The notes beneath the pieces were generated by a model. It was given only the letters and a program-made list of their open reading frames with translations. It ran no database searches and was not told where the DNA came from. A program made the translations under genes and the position numbers. Below are positions 28,205 to 37,301 of a stretch of DNA of 64,000 nt, one piece after another (position 1 is the first letter of the stretch; each line of letters opens with the position of its first letter). The DNA is from Pseudomonas syringae KCTC 12500 (GTDB lineage Bacteria; Pseudomonadota; Gammaproteobacteria; Pseudomonadales; Pseudomonadaceae): contig NZ_AYTM02000002.1 of the NCBI RefSeq assembly GCF_000507185.2, positions 395,501 to 459,500 of the forward strand, read 5' to 3'.

Positions 28205-29053
28205 TTACTGAAGCAGTTTCAGTACAGCGGATGGCAGCTGGTTAGCCTGAGCCAGAACAGAGGTGGAAGCCTGTTGCAGGGTCTGTTGCTTGGTCAGCTG
28301 TGCAGTTTCAGCAGCGAAGTCGGTATCCTGGATACGACCCAGTGCAGCACTGGCGTTTTCGTTGATGTTCTGCAGGTTGGAGATGGTGCTGGTCAGACGG
28401 TTTTGTGCAGCACCGAGATCAGAACGCGTGTTGTTGATGGTCTGCAGAGCCGAGTCGATAGCGGCGATTGCTGCGGAGAAGTTGGTCTCTGCAGTAGCAC
28501 TGTCGGAACCGACGATGGTGATTGCCGAACCGACACCCAGGGTGTTTGCGTCAAAGCTGGCGCTCAGCGTCAGAGTGATCTGGTTCGAAGAGCCGGAGTT
28601 GGAGCCAACCTGGAAAGTCATGGTGCTGGCAGAACCGTTGAGCAGCGCTTTGCCGTTCAAGTTTGTGCTGTCGGCGATACGAGTCAGCTCGGAACTCATC
28701 TGGGTGAATTCTTTGTTCAGCGCAACGCGGTCAGTATCGCTGTTGCTGTCGTTTCGCGACTGAACAGCCAGTTCACGCATACGTTGCAGAATGTTGGTCG
28801 ACTCTTGCAGCGCGCCTTCAGCGGTCTGAGCAATGGACATACCGTCGTTGGCGTTTTTGATCGCCATGGTCTGACCTTTGATCTGCGAGTTGATCTTGGT
28901 GGCGATGTTCAGGCCAGCAGCGTCGTCTTTGGCGCTGTTGATTTTCAGACCGGAAGACAGACGAGTCATCGAGGTCGAAAGGGCGTCGGAAGCGCGACCC
29001 AGGTTCTTCTGGACGTTCAACGATGCTACGTTGGTGTTTACTGTTAAAGCCAT
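28205..29053 (-). CDS. fliC: Flagellin FliC
   Basis: 282 residues, the size of P. syringae flagellin. Conserved helical ends are [20 protein letters not shown] and [19 protein letters not shown], with a short variable centre. Serines 143, 164, 176, 183, 193 and 201, the six O-glycosylated sites known from P. syringae, are all present. The flg22 segment is residues 30-51 and the flgII-28 segment residues 84-111; both carry substitutions (see findings). It is exported by the type III system and transcribed from a sigma-28 element upstream. Confidence 0.98.
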   Translation of the reverse strand: MALTVNTNVASLNVQKNLGRASDALSTSMTRLSSGLKINSAKDDAAGLNIATKINSQIKGQTMAIKNANDGMSIAQTAEGALQESTNILQRMRELAVQSRNDSNSDTDRVALNKEFTQMSSELTRIADSTNLNGKALLNGSASTMTFQVGSNSGSSNQITLTLSASFDANTLGVGSAITIVGSDSATAETNFSAAIAAIDSALQTINNTRSDLGAAQNRLTSTISNLQNINENASAALGRIQDTDFAAETAQLTKQQTLQQASTSVLAQANQLPSAVLKLLQ

Positions 29054-29134
29054 GATGAATTCCTCGTTGGTTTGGTACTACGTGGCTTCCGGCCCCTGCA
29101 AGCGCCGGGTGTGCCTAGAGAACCTTCGTAATAG

Positions 29135-29163
29135 TTATCGTCGCGATGGCAGGTTGCTTGAGT
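29135..29163 (-). promoter_or_regulatory. Sigma-28 (FliA) promoter of fliC
   Basis: The minus strand has CTCAAG (29158-29163) and GCGACGATAAC (29135-29145), which resembles the FliA -35 and CGATAA-type -10 boxes. The leader to the fliC ATG would be about 75 nt. No sigma-54 element was seen in this gap. Confidence 0.7.
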
Positions 29164-29332
29164 GTTTTTTTTTAATATTTTGCCATCACCGTGACACCCC
29201 TTATAAAACAAGGGTTTGGGGCAAAATCACACGACGAAAAAGAGAGGAATTGATGACAGTGAGAAACAGGGTGAGGCAAGCGTGTTGCGTAGCGAAGTTC
29301 AAAATGTGACGGAGATCACAGTTTAATTTAAA

Positions 29333-29360
29333 AACGCCCGGGGAGTTATCCGCAGGCGTT
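29333..29360 (-). terminator. Terminator after the KAS III gene
   Basis: Minus-strand stem AACGCC/GGCGTT around a G+C-rich interior, followed by TTTTTAAATT. It lies 20 nt past the stop at 29381 and separates the glycosylation island from the fliC promoter. Confidence 0.75.
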
Positions 29361-29380
29361 CTTTGTAAGACGAGTCGAAC

Positions 29381-30307
29381 TCAGTCTTTATAGATAATTG
29401 CAGAGCCCCAGGAAAGTCCCACACCAAAGCCACTCAAGGCGACCCGCTTCCACGAAGATCCAAGCACATGCTTTTCGATCAGCAACGGAATACTGGATGA
29501 CACGGTGTTGCCGGTTTCGACCATGTCCTTGAGAAACTTCTCGGGCTTGTCTTCGAAGCGCCGCGCGACCGCATCGACGATCGCGGCACTGCCCTGATGA
29601 ATACAGAAGGCATCGATATCGTCTGGAGTCAGATCCGACTCGGCCAATAGCTCATGCAGATGCGCCGGCACTTTCAACAGTGCGAAGTTGAACACCTGAC
29701 GACCGTTCATGAAGAAAATGCCGTTACTGACCTTCAGATGTGGCGCACCGGAACCATCGGTACCGAACTTCGCTTTGCCCAGCTGCCATTCGGCCCCCTC
29801 GCCCATCCAGGTAGCGGTCGCAGCATCACCGAACAGCATGGTGGTGTTGCGATCTTCCGGGTCGACAATTTTCGAATACGGGTCGGCAGTGATCAACAGG
29901 CCATTTTTCAAGCCTGCCGCTTCCATGAAGCCCTTGATTGCGTAAATGCCGTACACATAGCCGGAACAGCCCAGCGATATGTCGAATGCAGCGACATTGG
30001 TCGACAGCCCCAATTTGTCCTGAACGATGGCTGCAGTATGCGGCAGCCCTTCCTCGTCGCCATTCTGGGTGACGACGATCAGCACATCGATGCTTTCGCG
30101 CTTGAGCTGCGGGTTATTGGCAAACAGCGTGTTGGCTGCCTCAACGCACAGATCCGAGGTTTCCTGGCCGGCGTCTTTGCGCGGCAGAAAGGTGGAGCCG
30201 ATTTTCCCAAGGATGAATTCTTCATCCTTGCCGAATTTGGCGCCTTGAGCGTAGTTATCAACACCTGCAACAGGCACGTAACTCGCTATGCTTTTAATGC
30301 CAATCAT
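29381..30307 (-). CDS. 3-oxoacyl-ACP synthase III-like protein of the flagellin glycosylation island (orf3)
   Basis: 308 residues from the second of two adjacent ATGs (30307), which is better spaced from GGGAAG. The thiolase-fold catalytic triad is Cys114 in SLGCSGYVYG, His237 in FCIHQGS and Asn267 in TGNTVSSSIP, so the enzyme should be active. The homologue in P. syringae pv. tabaci (orf3 of the same island) has been tied to virulence factors through acyl-homoserine lactone and fatty acid synthesis. A role in making the N-acyl group of the flagellin sugar is only inference. The 304-nt gap upstream (30311-30614) has one hairpin and no gene. Confidence 0.85.
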   Translation of the reverse strand: MIGIKSIASYVPVAGVDNYAQGAKFGKDEEFILGKIGSTFLPRKDAGQETSDLCVEAANTLFANNPQLKRESIDVLIVVTQNGDEEGLPHTAAIVQDKLGLSTNVAAFDISLGCSGYVYGIYAIKGFMEAAGLKNGLLITADPYSKIVDPEDRNTTMLFGDAATATWMGEGAEWQLGKAKFGTDGSGAPHLKVSNGIFFMNGRQVFNFALLKVPAHLHELLAESDLTPDDIDAFCIHQGSAAIVDAVARRFEDKPEKFLKDMVETGNTVSSSIPLLIEKHVLGSSWKRVALSGFGVGLSWGSAIIYKD

Positions 30308-30574
30308 CATGGCTTCCCGATGAGTAAACAGGTCATTTTTCGTCCCGACGAAATCGGGGCGCTACCGAATAGGGGTGATTTACAGACATTTTCAGGGCGC
30401 TTGGCAGGTTAAAGCAAGTCAGGCGCATGTCGCTCCCTGTAAAACAATACAGTGGAGATGCACTTTATGACCCGCAGGTCACTCCCGTCTGCATGCTTTA
30501 GGATAATTTGCGTCGAGGGAACATGCACTTGATGCTTGCCGGCAGCTTCCTGCGAAGAAGCCTTCAAAGTGACG

Positions 30575-30597
30575 AACCGGCCGCGAAGCAGCCGGTT
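30575..30597. repeat. Hairpin downstream of fgt2
   Basis: AACCGGC/GCCGGTT inverted repeat extendable to 10 bp on the minus strand with a U-G pair, 18 nt past the fgt2 stop. There is no T run on the minus strand, so it may be a weak or Rho-assisted terminator, or an RNA end stabiliser. Confidence 0.45.
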
Positions 30598-30614
30598 TTA
30601 CGGGGGTGAACGAC

Positions 30615-33521
30615 TCAAACGGCCAGAGTGAAGCCTTTGCCGTGGAGATCCAGATTGACGTTGTAGGCTTCATCCTGCGCGAACTGCGATGACCACTTGT
30701 CCATCAATGCTTCGCGCGCCTGCTGCGGGGCATGCAGCACACCGGAATGCACCACCTGCACATGCGGCGTCCATACGATCAGGTATCCAGCCTGCGCAGC
30801 CTTGAGGCACAGGTCGACATCGCCCAACGCTTCGGCGAATGCCTCCTCATCCAGGCCGCCCACTGCGTTGTACAGCTCCTTGGCAATCATCAGGCAGGCC
30901 GATGACACGGCAGAGTAGTTCTGCTCGACCACCAGCCGCTGCATGTAGCCGGTGGCGGTCTTGGGCTCGCCGACGAACCCAGAACCCACGCCGCCATTGA
31001 GTCCCAGCACCAGACCGGCCTGAGTCACTGCGCCTTCGCCATCCACCAGCTTGGCGCCTACTACGCCCACTTCCGGGCGCTGCGCCTGGTTGAGCAGTGA
31101 TTCGATCCAGCCGACATTGACGATCTGACTTTCGGCATCCAGCAGGATCAGGTATTCGCCACCGGCTTCCTGGCTGATCAGATTGCGCAGGGCTGCGGGA
31201 CTCATGCGCTGTTCGGCCCGGAACACCCGCACGCGACCCGACACCTGCTCCTGCCGGTCAAGCCAGGTCGACAGTTCGGCAGAGGTGCTGGCGTTGTCGC
31301 CGATCAGCACTTCATAACGCTGATAGCGGGTGCGTTGCAGAATGCTTTGCAGGCAACGCTGCAATTCGGGCAGGTTGTCCTGGCTGTGCAGCAGGATCGA
31401 AACCACCGGCCGATGGGCGTGGCGATAATCGATCTTGTAAGTACCAGGCTGCGCCGAGCTGATTTCTGCCTGATAACCGCGCTTGCCAAGGTGGCGCTTG
31501 AGCGCTTTTTGTTCGTCCGAGTTGTCTTTCAACTCGGGCGCATCACAGATCAGCAGCGGTTCGCTCAGATGGGCCAGGCCACTCATGCCGCCCTGCTCGA
31601 TCAAGCGCAGCAACAGATCGAATTCCAGCGCCTCGGGAAACTCGCGCGAGTAACCACCCGCCTCGACCAGCAACTCGCGACGCACCAGCCAGTGACGAGC
31701 CATCAATGCCGGCAGGCTTTGCAGCAGGTCAAGGTTGAAACCAGGGCGGAACACCGGGGCCAGCGTGCCATTGGCTTGACGCTGAACCTCATCCACGGCA
31801 ACAGCCCGGCACTGCGCCGCATCGATCAGCTCGGCGCTGGCCAGCAGCAGACCGCTGCGGGTGAACTCTTCGCCGGCCTGCGCGAGCATCAGCCAGTCGC
31901 TGGGCGACTGTTTGACGACCTGATTAATCTTGTCGACGTAATTGCTTTCGGTGACTTTCACAAAGTGCAGGGTATTGTGCAGCGTGGTCACGGCTGGCAA
32001 TTCCCCGGTGGTGAACACCACCACCCTGAAGGCCTTGTAATGACTGTTGATCAGGCTGTCGAACGTGGACTGCAGCTTGAATACGTCAGCCTCAAGGTCC
32101 AGCAACAGGATACCGATCTGCGACCCGGCCGGTTTGCTGGCGAGCTTGTCGCTGATCTGCTTGAGGGCCTCAGGCGCCGGATCGCGCGAATCGAGCCAGT
32201 TGAGCAGTTGACCGGAAGCCATGCTATCGAGCAGCCGACCATTGTCGAAAGCGGATGCCGCCTGCAGACGCTGGCTCCACGCCGAAACCTGTTCGATCTG
32301 CTTTTCGCTGTCCTTGCCTTTGCCGCTGATCAATTCCGCGATCAGGCTCTTCACGACGCCCAGGTTGAAAGCGTAGGTTTCGTAGGCGTACCACAAGCGG
32401 CTGATGCGCGCCTCGGCGTCCGGGTTGCTCTGCTCGCGCAACAACTCGGCCTGCTTGAGCAGCGCCGCTTCCACCCCTTCCAGCTGCAGACGGCCCGCCG
32501 GCATCAGATGGGTGAGGAATTCGATTCTGGCCAGTTCATCGAACAGTGCCTGGTTGTAAAACGGCATTTCGACGAACTGGCGAGGCTCGAAGAGCGCGTC
32601 CGATTGCTCAAGGCCGACATTCCACACCGCGCTGATGATTTTCTCATCGCCCTGGAAGCCCTGAGTCTTGAGGCACTCGCCCATGGCGGCAAGACCGGCC
32701 TGAATCTTCTGTTCGCCCTGCGCGCCGTCGAAGCCCGCGCCTTCACCGAGCAGCGCGACCAGTTTTTTGGCGAACGCATCGCGGGCTGTCCTGGCTTTGG
32801 GATCAGTGTGCCTGACGGCGGCGGCAATGGCCGCGCCATGGCGCAGCTCGGCCTGCTTGCCCGAGGTGAAGTGCAGCGCATGAGGGACTGGCAGGATGCG
32901 CAGGCGAGCCGCCGCAACCAGATAGTTCATGTGGCCGATTTCCTGCCAATGCGGTTCGGTGTCATCGGTAACCGAGGTGAACCACTGCTGCGCCAGCTCC
33001 GTGCGCGTCACTGCGCTGAGCAGCGACAGGCTTTCGCTCATGAAACTCAGAACCCGCTCACCCGCGTCATCCGAGGCATAGTCTTCGCAGGTTTTGCGAT
33101 CGCGACGGAAATAGTCCACCTGACCGACCTGCGCCTGATAGCTCAGGCTGTAGCCCTGACAGGCGCCGTAGGTCGGGTTGACCTCAAGAAAGCTCAGCGC
33201 TGCGCTCAGTGCATCAGGCAGCAAAAAACTGTCGACCGGAGCCTGAACCACGAAGGGGGTGGTCACCTGCTTGAGACCCTCTGCGATCCTGACGCCAAGG
33301 CTGGCACTGGCCAGCGCGTCACTGTGCAGGTAATGCAGGCCTGCTGTACCGGCAATCTCCGCATCAGGCTGGGCTGACGCATCGACCACTATGAGGGTGC
33401 ACGGAAACTGGCTGTAATACTTCAAGGCGCGGCGCAGGAAGTCTGGCTGGTCCTTGGCCATCAACAGCAGGGTCAGGCGCTGATTCAAAGCGGTGTGTTC
33501 ATTTCCCGAATGGCTTTGCAT
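30615..33521 (-). CDS. fgt2: Flagellin glycosyltransferase Fgt2
   Basis: 968 residues, cytoplasmic. An N-terminal glycosyltransferase-like domain (from LTLLLMAKDQPDFLRRALKY to about 250) is followed by a helical linker. A weak second GT-like unit sits near 480-690, and a clear GT2 domain at about 705-930 has PVVSILLHSQDNLPELQRCL, EVLIGDNAST and LMIAKELYNAVGGLDEEAF. The P. syringae homologue in the same place adds sugars beyond the first on flagellin serines. The start ATG has GGAAAG close upstream. It lies 114 nt after fgt1. Confidence 0.9.
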   Translation of the reverse strand: MQSHSGNEHTALNQRLTLLLMAKDQPDFLRRALKYYSQFPCTLIVVDASAQPDAEIAGTAGLHYLHSDALASASLGVRIAEGLKQVTTPFVVQAPVDSFLLPDALSAALSFLEVNPTYGACQGYSLSYQAQVGQVDYFRRDRKTCEDYASDDAGERVLSFMSESLSLLSAVTRTELAQQWFTSVTDDTEPHWQEIGHMNYLVAAARLRILPVPHALHFTSGKQAELRHGAAIAAAVRHTDPKARTARDAFAKKLVALLGEGAGFDGAQGEQKIQAGLAAMGECLKTQGFQGDEKIISAVWNVGLEQSDALFEPRQFVEMPFYNQALFDELARIEFLTHLMPAGRLQLEGVEAALLKQAELLREQSNPDAEARISRLWYAYETYAFNLGVVKSLIAELISGKGKDSEKQIEQVSAWSQRLQAASAFDNGRLLDSMASGQLLNWLDSRDPAPEALKQISDKLASKPAGSQIGILLLDLEADVFKLQSTFDSLINSHYKAFRVVVFTTGELPAVTTLHNTLHFVKVTESNYVDKINQVVKQSPSDWLMLAQAGEEFTRSGLLLASAELIDAAQCRAVAVDEVQRQANGTLAPVFRPGFNLDLLQSLPALMARHWLVRRELLVEAGGYSREFPEALEFDLLLRLIEQGGMSGLAHLSEPLLICDAPELKDNSDEQKALKRHLGKRGYQAEISSAQPGTYKIDYRHAHRPVVSILLHSQDNLPELQRCLQSILQRTRYQRYEVLIGDNASTSAELSTWLDRQEQVSGRVRVFRAEQRMSPAALRNLISQEAGGEYLILLDAESQIVNVGWIESLLNQAQRPEVGVVGAKLVDGEGAVTQAGLVLGLNGGVGSGFVGEPKTATGYMQRLVVEQNYSAVSSACLMIAKELYNAVGGLDEEAFAEALGDVDLCLKAAQAGYLIVWTPHVQVVHSGVLHAPQQAREALMDKWSSQFAQDEAYNVNLDLHGKGFTLAV

Positions 33522-33635
33522 GATCTTTCCTTATAACGAATCGATTGCGCCTTCAACCGCAGCGGGCGTTGAAGCAAGAGCGTAGCGTGGCCGCACCAGC
33601 AGACAACCCGCTGGTGCGTGTTCAAACGGATCGGA

Positions 33636-36600
33636 TCAGTCCGGCAACCAGCCGTTGGCCCAATATTGCAGGTTTTCGCCGCGCAACATGAAGTCACGCA
33701 GTACTGTCTCGCGCAACTCGTCGCCCATGCGGTAACTGGCATTGGGGTCGGACAAGTGCATGCGGATCGCCTGCAACCACTCTTCGGAGCTGTTGGTGTA
33801 CACCCGGGTCGCTGGCAGATGGCCGCGATACGCCTCGGTGTCGGAGCAGATCACCGGGTAGCCGCAGGCGCCGTACTCAAGCAACCTGAGGTTGCTTTTG
33901 CAGTCATTGAAAATATGGAATTCCAGCGGCGCCAAGGCCAGATCAAGGTTCAGGCTGGCGAGCTTGGCCGGGTAGGTTTTCAGGCTGACCCCCGGATGGA
34001 ACTCATGGATGTAGGGCTTGAGCAGGTCCGGGCACATGCCGAAGAACACCCACTCGACTTCATCAGCCAGTTCGCGCACCACATCGACAATCAGCTCCAG
34101 GTCCCCACGGTGGCTTGTGCCGCCGCCCCAGCCGATACGCGGCTTGTCGGAGCTGCGCCGCTGGGTTCTGAGGTTGCTCCACAAGTGGGTCGCCAGCATG
34201 TTCGGCACGACACGAATGTCGCTGTGCATGCTCGACAGCACCTCGGCCAGCGGATGAGTCGACACCACCACACGGTCACACAGGCCTATGCCTTTGCGAA
34301 GCATGGCACCGATGTTGTCCGGCATGTTGCGCTTGTGCTCGTTGCGCTCGGGGACATCGGCGATGTAGTCATCGAGTTCGAAAATACGCATGGCGCTGGA
34401 ATAGTTCTTCGCCAGTTCGATGTCCGGAACCTTGGCTTCTGTGTAACGGCCCTGGAAAACGATGACATCGGGCGACTCACGCTCTATTTCGACCGGCGTT
34501 GCGGTCTCGTAAGTCATCCGGCCAACCACCCGCCCGGCCGCCATCAACTCCAGCAGTGGCTGGCTGACCCGGTAGTGACCCACCGCCGAAGAGTTGACCG
34601 CCATACCGAAAATGGACGGCAGATGGCGGGTACAGAACGGGCTCCAGCCTGCCAGCAGACCGGGGTCCAGAGCGAACGACAGCGCCTCGTTGAGGTACAG
34701 ATTGGGGTTGTAGGCCTGATCCCTGGCCATTTTCGGCAGCCACTTCTGGAAGAACGATTTCTGCTCGTTGTCGAGTACCTGACGAGACGTCTCGTTACGT
34801 TCAGCGGCGGCAGGCTCGGCCAGTACCAGCGATGAATCCGGAGTACCGACGATCAGGTAGCCCTCGCGCCCGACGCGCATGCACAGGTCCAGGTCCTGCA
34901 GCCCCTGCGTGAAGGTCGTCGCCTCCAGTGCGTCGACGGCATCGAACACCTCTTTGCGCACCATCAGGCAATTGCCGCTGACCGCGCTCCAGTTCTGGGT
35001 CAATTGCAGACGCTGCATATAGCCGCTGGCCCCTGCGGGGAAATTGACGAACGGCCGACCGGCCAGGCCATCCATGCCCATGACCATGCCTGCGTACAGA
35101 ATATTGCCTTGCGGATTGAGGATGCGTGGGCCGACGATCCCGACTTCAGGGCGCTGAGCATGGTGAACAAGCCCCTGCAGCCAGTCCGCCTGATGAATCA
35201 GGGCATAGGCGCTGAGCATCAGCAGATAATCGCCACGCGCCTGTCCGGCGGCGTGATTCTGGGCAGCTGCCTCGCTGCCTGCCGCGGACAGGGAAAAAAT
35301 CCGCAGCTTGTCGCTGCCCAGCTCACTCATCGCCGTGAACCATGCCCGGGCTTCGGCGCTTTCGCTGGCGTTGTCGACGATCAGGACTTCGTAATTCGGG
35401 TAGGTGGTGTTGCTGAGCAGGCTGTCTATGCAGCGCTCCAGGGCGCCCAGTTGATCCTTGGCGGTGATGATGATCGAGACCAGCGGCAACGACGGGTGAA
35501 CGTACTCGATGCGATTGAGCAACGGCAACTGATCGTGATGAATCACGTGTTCTCTGCCAATCCGTGACAGGTGGGCTGCAACCAGAGGCTCGCTGTGCTC
35601 GATGACACCGGGCAGTGACAGCCAGTCAGCGAATGCCAGACGCGACTCGACCTGCACTTCGGCAATGTGCTCGATGCTCTGCGGCCCTGCCCCCTCGACC
35701 AGACGCCAGATCACATCGTGCGGGGCGAGTTCATCGAAGGCCGGATCGAAACCGCCCATGTCGAGCAGATTTCGGCGCTCGAACGCCAGCGTGCGCCCGA
35801 CATAAGGGTAGGCACGCAGCAGGTCCAGGTTGAAGCCGGGTTTGAATATCGGCTCTCTGGACTCGTCCTCGACCAGCGCGCCTTCGTCGCTGTAGACACA
35901 CAGCAGCCCGGGGATCTGGGCGATACGCTCGGCCAGAATCAGCAACGCTGGCTGCGTCAGCCGGTCACCGGCGCGCAACAGGTAAACCCAGTCGGCACTG
36001 TCCAGCAGTGGCAATACTTCGTTCAGTTGCCGAGCCCAGTCCGGCTGCAGAGAAAAACGCAGCACCTGCGGATCGTCGACGCTGGCGTTGGTCAGCACCA
36101 CCACCGAGTCTGCGGCATAGTCCTGTTCGGCCAGACTGCGCAAGGTGATATCGAGGGCCTCGGCATCGCCATCCGGGTCGATGATCACCGGCACGATCCG
36201 TGGCTGCCAGGCCCAACTGACAATGCGCTGTTCCAGCAACTTTTTTTGCGGCTCGGAAAACCGGCGGCAGGACAGCCACTCGGCGTAAAGCTCTGCGTAG
36301 CTGTCACTGTTGCTGCCGACGCGGCTCATCATGATGCCCTGACGACCAGCCATCACCCCGTAAAGACCGACCTCATCCCACTCGCGCGGCTCTTCTTGGG
36401 CGCGACGCAGAGGCAGAAAACGCACCCAGCCCTGGGCCGGTGCGTCTTCGCCGCTACGCGCCTGGAGCATTTCGTTCAGCCAGCCCCATTCGGTGGTGGC
36501 TTTCTGGTGCATATCGCCCTGACTGCTGAAGCGCCCCGGGTGCAAGCGTTCGGTGCTCTGAATACTGTGCAGCACAACGAGATTGCCGCGTCGCAGCAGG

Positions 36601-37301
36601 CAGATGAACAGCGTGAAATCCAGCAGCGCGACGAAACCCTGCGGCAGCGCAATGGACGGCAGGTATTCCTGTACATCAGCGCGGCGCATCAGCGCGCCAC
36701 TGAAACCGCCCAGATAATTGCGCGGCGTGCGCTCGAAAATCGCCAGCATGTCCTCGCCCTTGAACACTGCGTCGTAGGGCACGAGGCCGACGTTTTCCAT
36801 GCGGGCCGGCAATACATAATCATCGACGTCCACCAGATGGCGCTTGCTGACGACGAGTTGAACGTCCTTGTAGGTATCGAGGGTTTGCGCCTGATAAGCA
36901 ACGCAGTAGTTATAGAGGCGGTCGTCATCACAGAGAAATTTGATGTACTCGCCACTCGCCTGCTCCAGACACTTGAGCAGATTGCCCTGAAACCCCAGGC
37001 GCTGAGGATTGCGCAGGTAACGGGCCCGGTCGCTGTCGGGAGCCACCAGTTCGTCGAAAATCGCCTTGATCTCGTCGGTACGGCAATCATCACAGACGAT
37101 GACTTCGAGATTGTCGTAGACCTGGTCCAGCGCACTTTGCAGCGCTGCGCGGAAGAAGCGCGGATTGAGGGCGGGAATGACAATACTGACGAGAGGGACT
37201 GAATTCACTATGACTGACTCGCGAGCGGCTGGGGACCCTTCAGTCGAGTGGTCCCCCTCACCGCTGAAAAAAGACGGCGGATGCTCAACGTCAGAACTCA
37301 A
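33636..37301 (-). CDS. fgt1: Flagellin glycosyltransferase Fgt1
   Basis: 1221 residues from a TTG that overlaps the flgL stop (TTGA). There are at least three transferase units: an N-terminal GT2 (PLVSIVIPALNPRFFRAALQ, about 37-260), a central GT2 near 600-860 (PLVSIIITAKDQLGALERCI, EVLIVDNASESAEA) and a C-terminal GT4-like unit near 900-1221 (LRLLEYGACGYPVICSD). In P. syringae Fgt1 is needed for attachment of the first rhamnose and hence all flagellin glycosylation. The start is uncertain: a GTG at 37208, just before the first GT2 motif, is an alternative. Confidence 0.9.
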   Translation of the reverse strand: MSSDVEHPPSFFSGEGDHSTEGSPAARESVIVNSVPLVSIVIPALNPRFFRAALQSALDQVYDNLEVIVCDDCRTDEIKAIFDELVAPDSDRARYLRNPQRLGFQGNLLKCLEQASGEYIKFLCDDDRLYNYCVAYQAQTLDTYKDVQLVVSKRHLVDVDDYVLPARMENVGLVPYDAVFKGEDMLAIFERTPRNYLGGFSGALMRRADVQEYLPSIALPQGFVALLDFTLFICLLRRGNLVVLHSIQSTERLHPGRFSSQGDMHQKATTEWGWLNEMLQARSGEDAPAQGWVRFLPLRRAQEEPREWDEVGLYGVMAGRQGIMMSRVGSNSDSYAELYAEWLSCRRFSEPQKKLLEQRIVSWAWQPRIVPVIIDPDGDAEALDITLRSLAEQDYAADSVVVLTNASVDDPQVLRFSLQPDWARQLNEVLPLLDSADWVYLLRAGDRLTQPALLILAERIAQIPGLLCVYSDEGALVEDESREPIFKPGFNLDLLRAYPYVGRTLAFERRNLLDMGGFDPAFDELAPHDVIWRLVEGAGPQSIEHIAEVQVESRLAFADWLSLPGVIEHSEPLVAAHLSRIGREHVIHHDQLPLLNRIEYVHPSLPLVSIIITAKDQLGALERCIDSLLSNTTYPNYEVLIVDNASESAEARAWFTAMSELGSDKLRIFSLSAAGSEAAAQNHAAGQARGDYLLMLSAYALIHQADWLQGLVHHAQRPEVGIVGPRILNPQGNILYAGMVMGMDGLAGRPFVNFPAGASGYMQRLQLTQNWSAVSGNCLMVRKEVFDAVDALEATTFTQGLQDLDLCMRVGREGYLIVGTPDSSLVLAEPAAAERNETSRQVLDNEQKSFFQKWLPKMARDQAYNPNLYLNEALSFALDPGLLAGWSPFCTRHLPSIFGMAVNSSAVGHYRVSQPLLELMAAGRVVGRMTYETATPVEIERESPDVIVFQGRYTEAKVPDIELAKNYSSAMRIFELDDYIADVPERNEHKRNMPDNIGAMLRKGIGLCDRVVVSTHPLAEVLSSMHSDIRVVPNMLATHLWSNLRTQRRSSDKPRIGWGGGTSHRGDLELIVDVVRELADEVEWVFFGMCPDLLKPYIHEFHPGVSLKTYPAKLASLNLDLALAPLEFHIFNDCKSNLRLLEYGACGYPVICSDTEAYRGHLPATRVYTNSSEEWLQAIRMHLSDPNASYRMGDELRETVLRDFMLRGENLQYWANGWLPD

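Noticed and set aside
31335..33377. 680-codon open frame on the plus strand opposite fgt2
   Set aside because: It is fully antisense to a glycosyltransferase gene with clear motifs; the product is Gln/Arg/His-rich with no recognisable domain. Long antisense frames are expected at this G+C content.
35667..37202. 511-codon open frame opposite fgt1
   Set aside because: Same reasoning: shadow of the real minus-strand gene, no family-like motif and no ribosome site.
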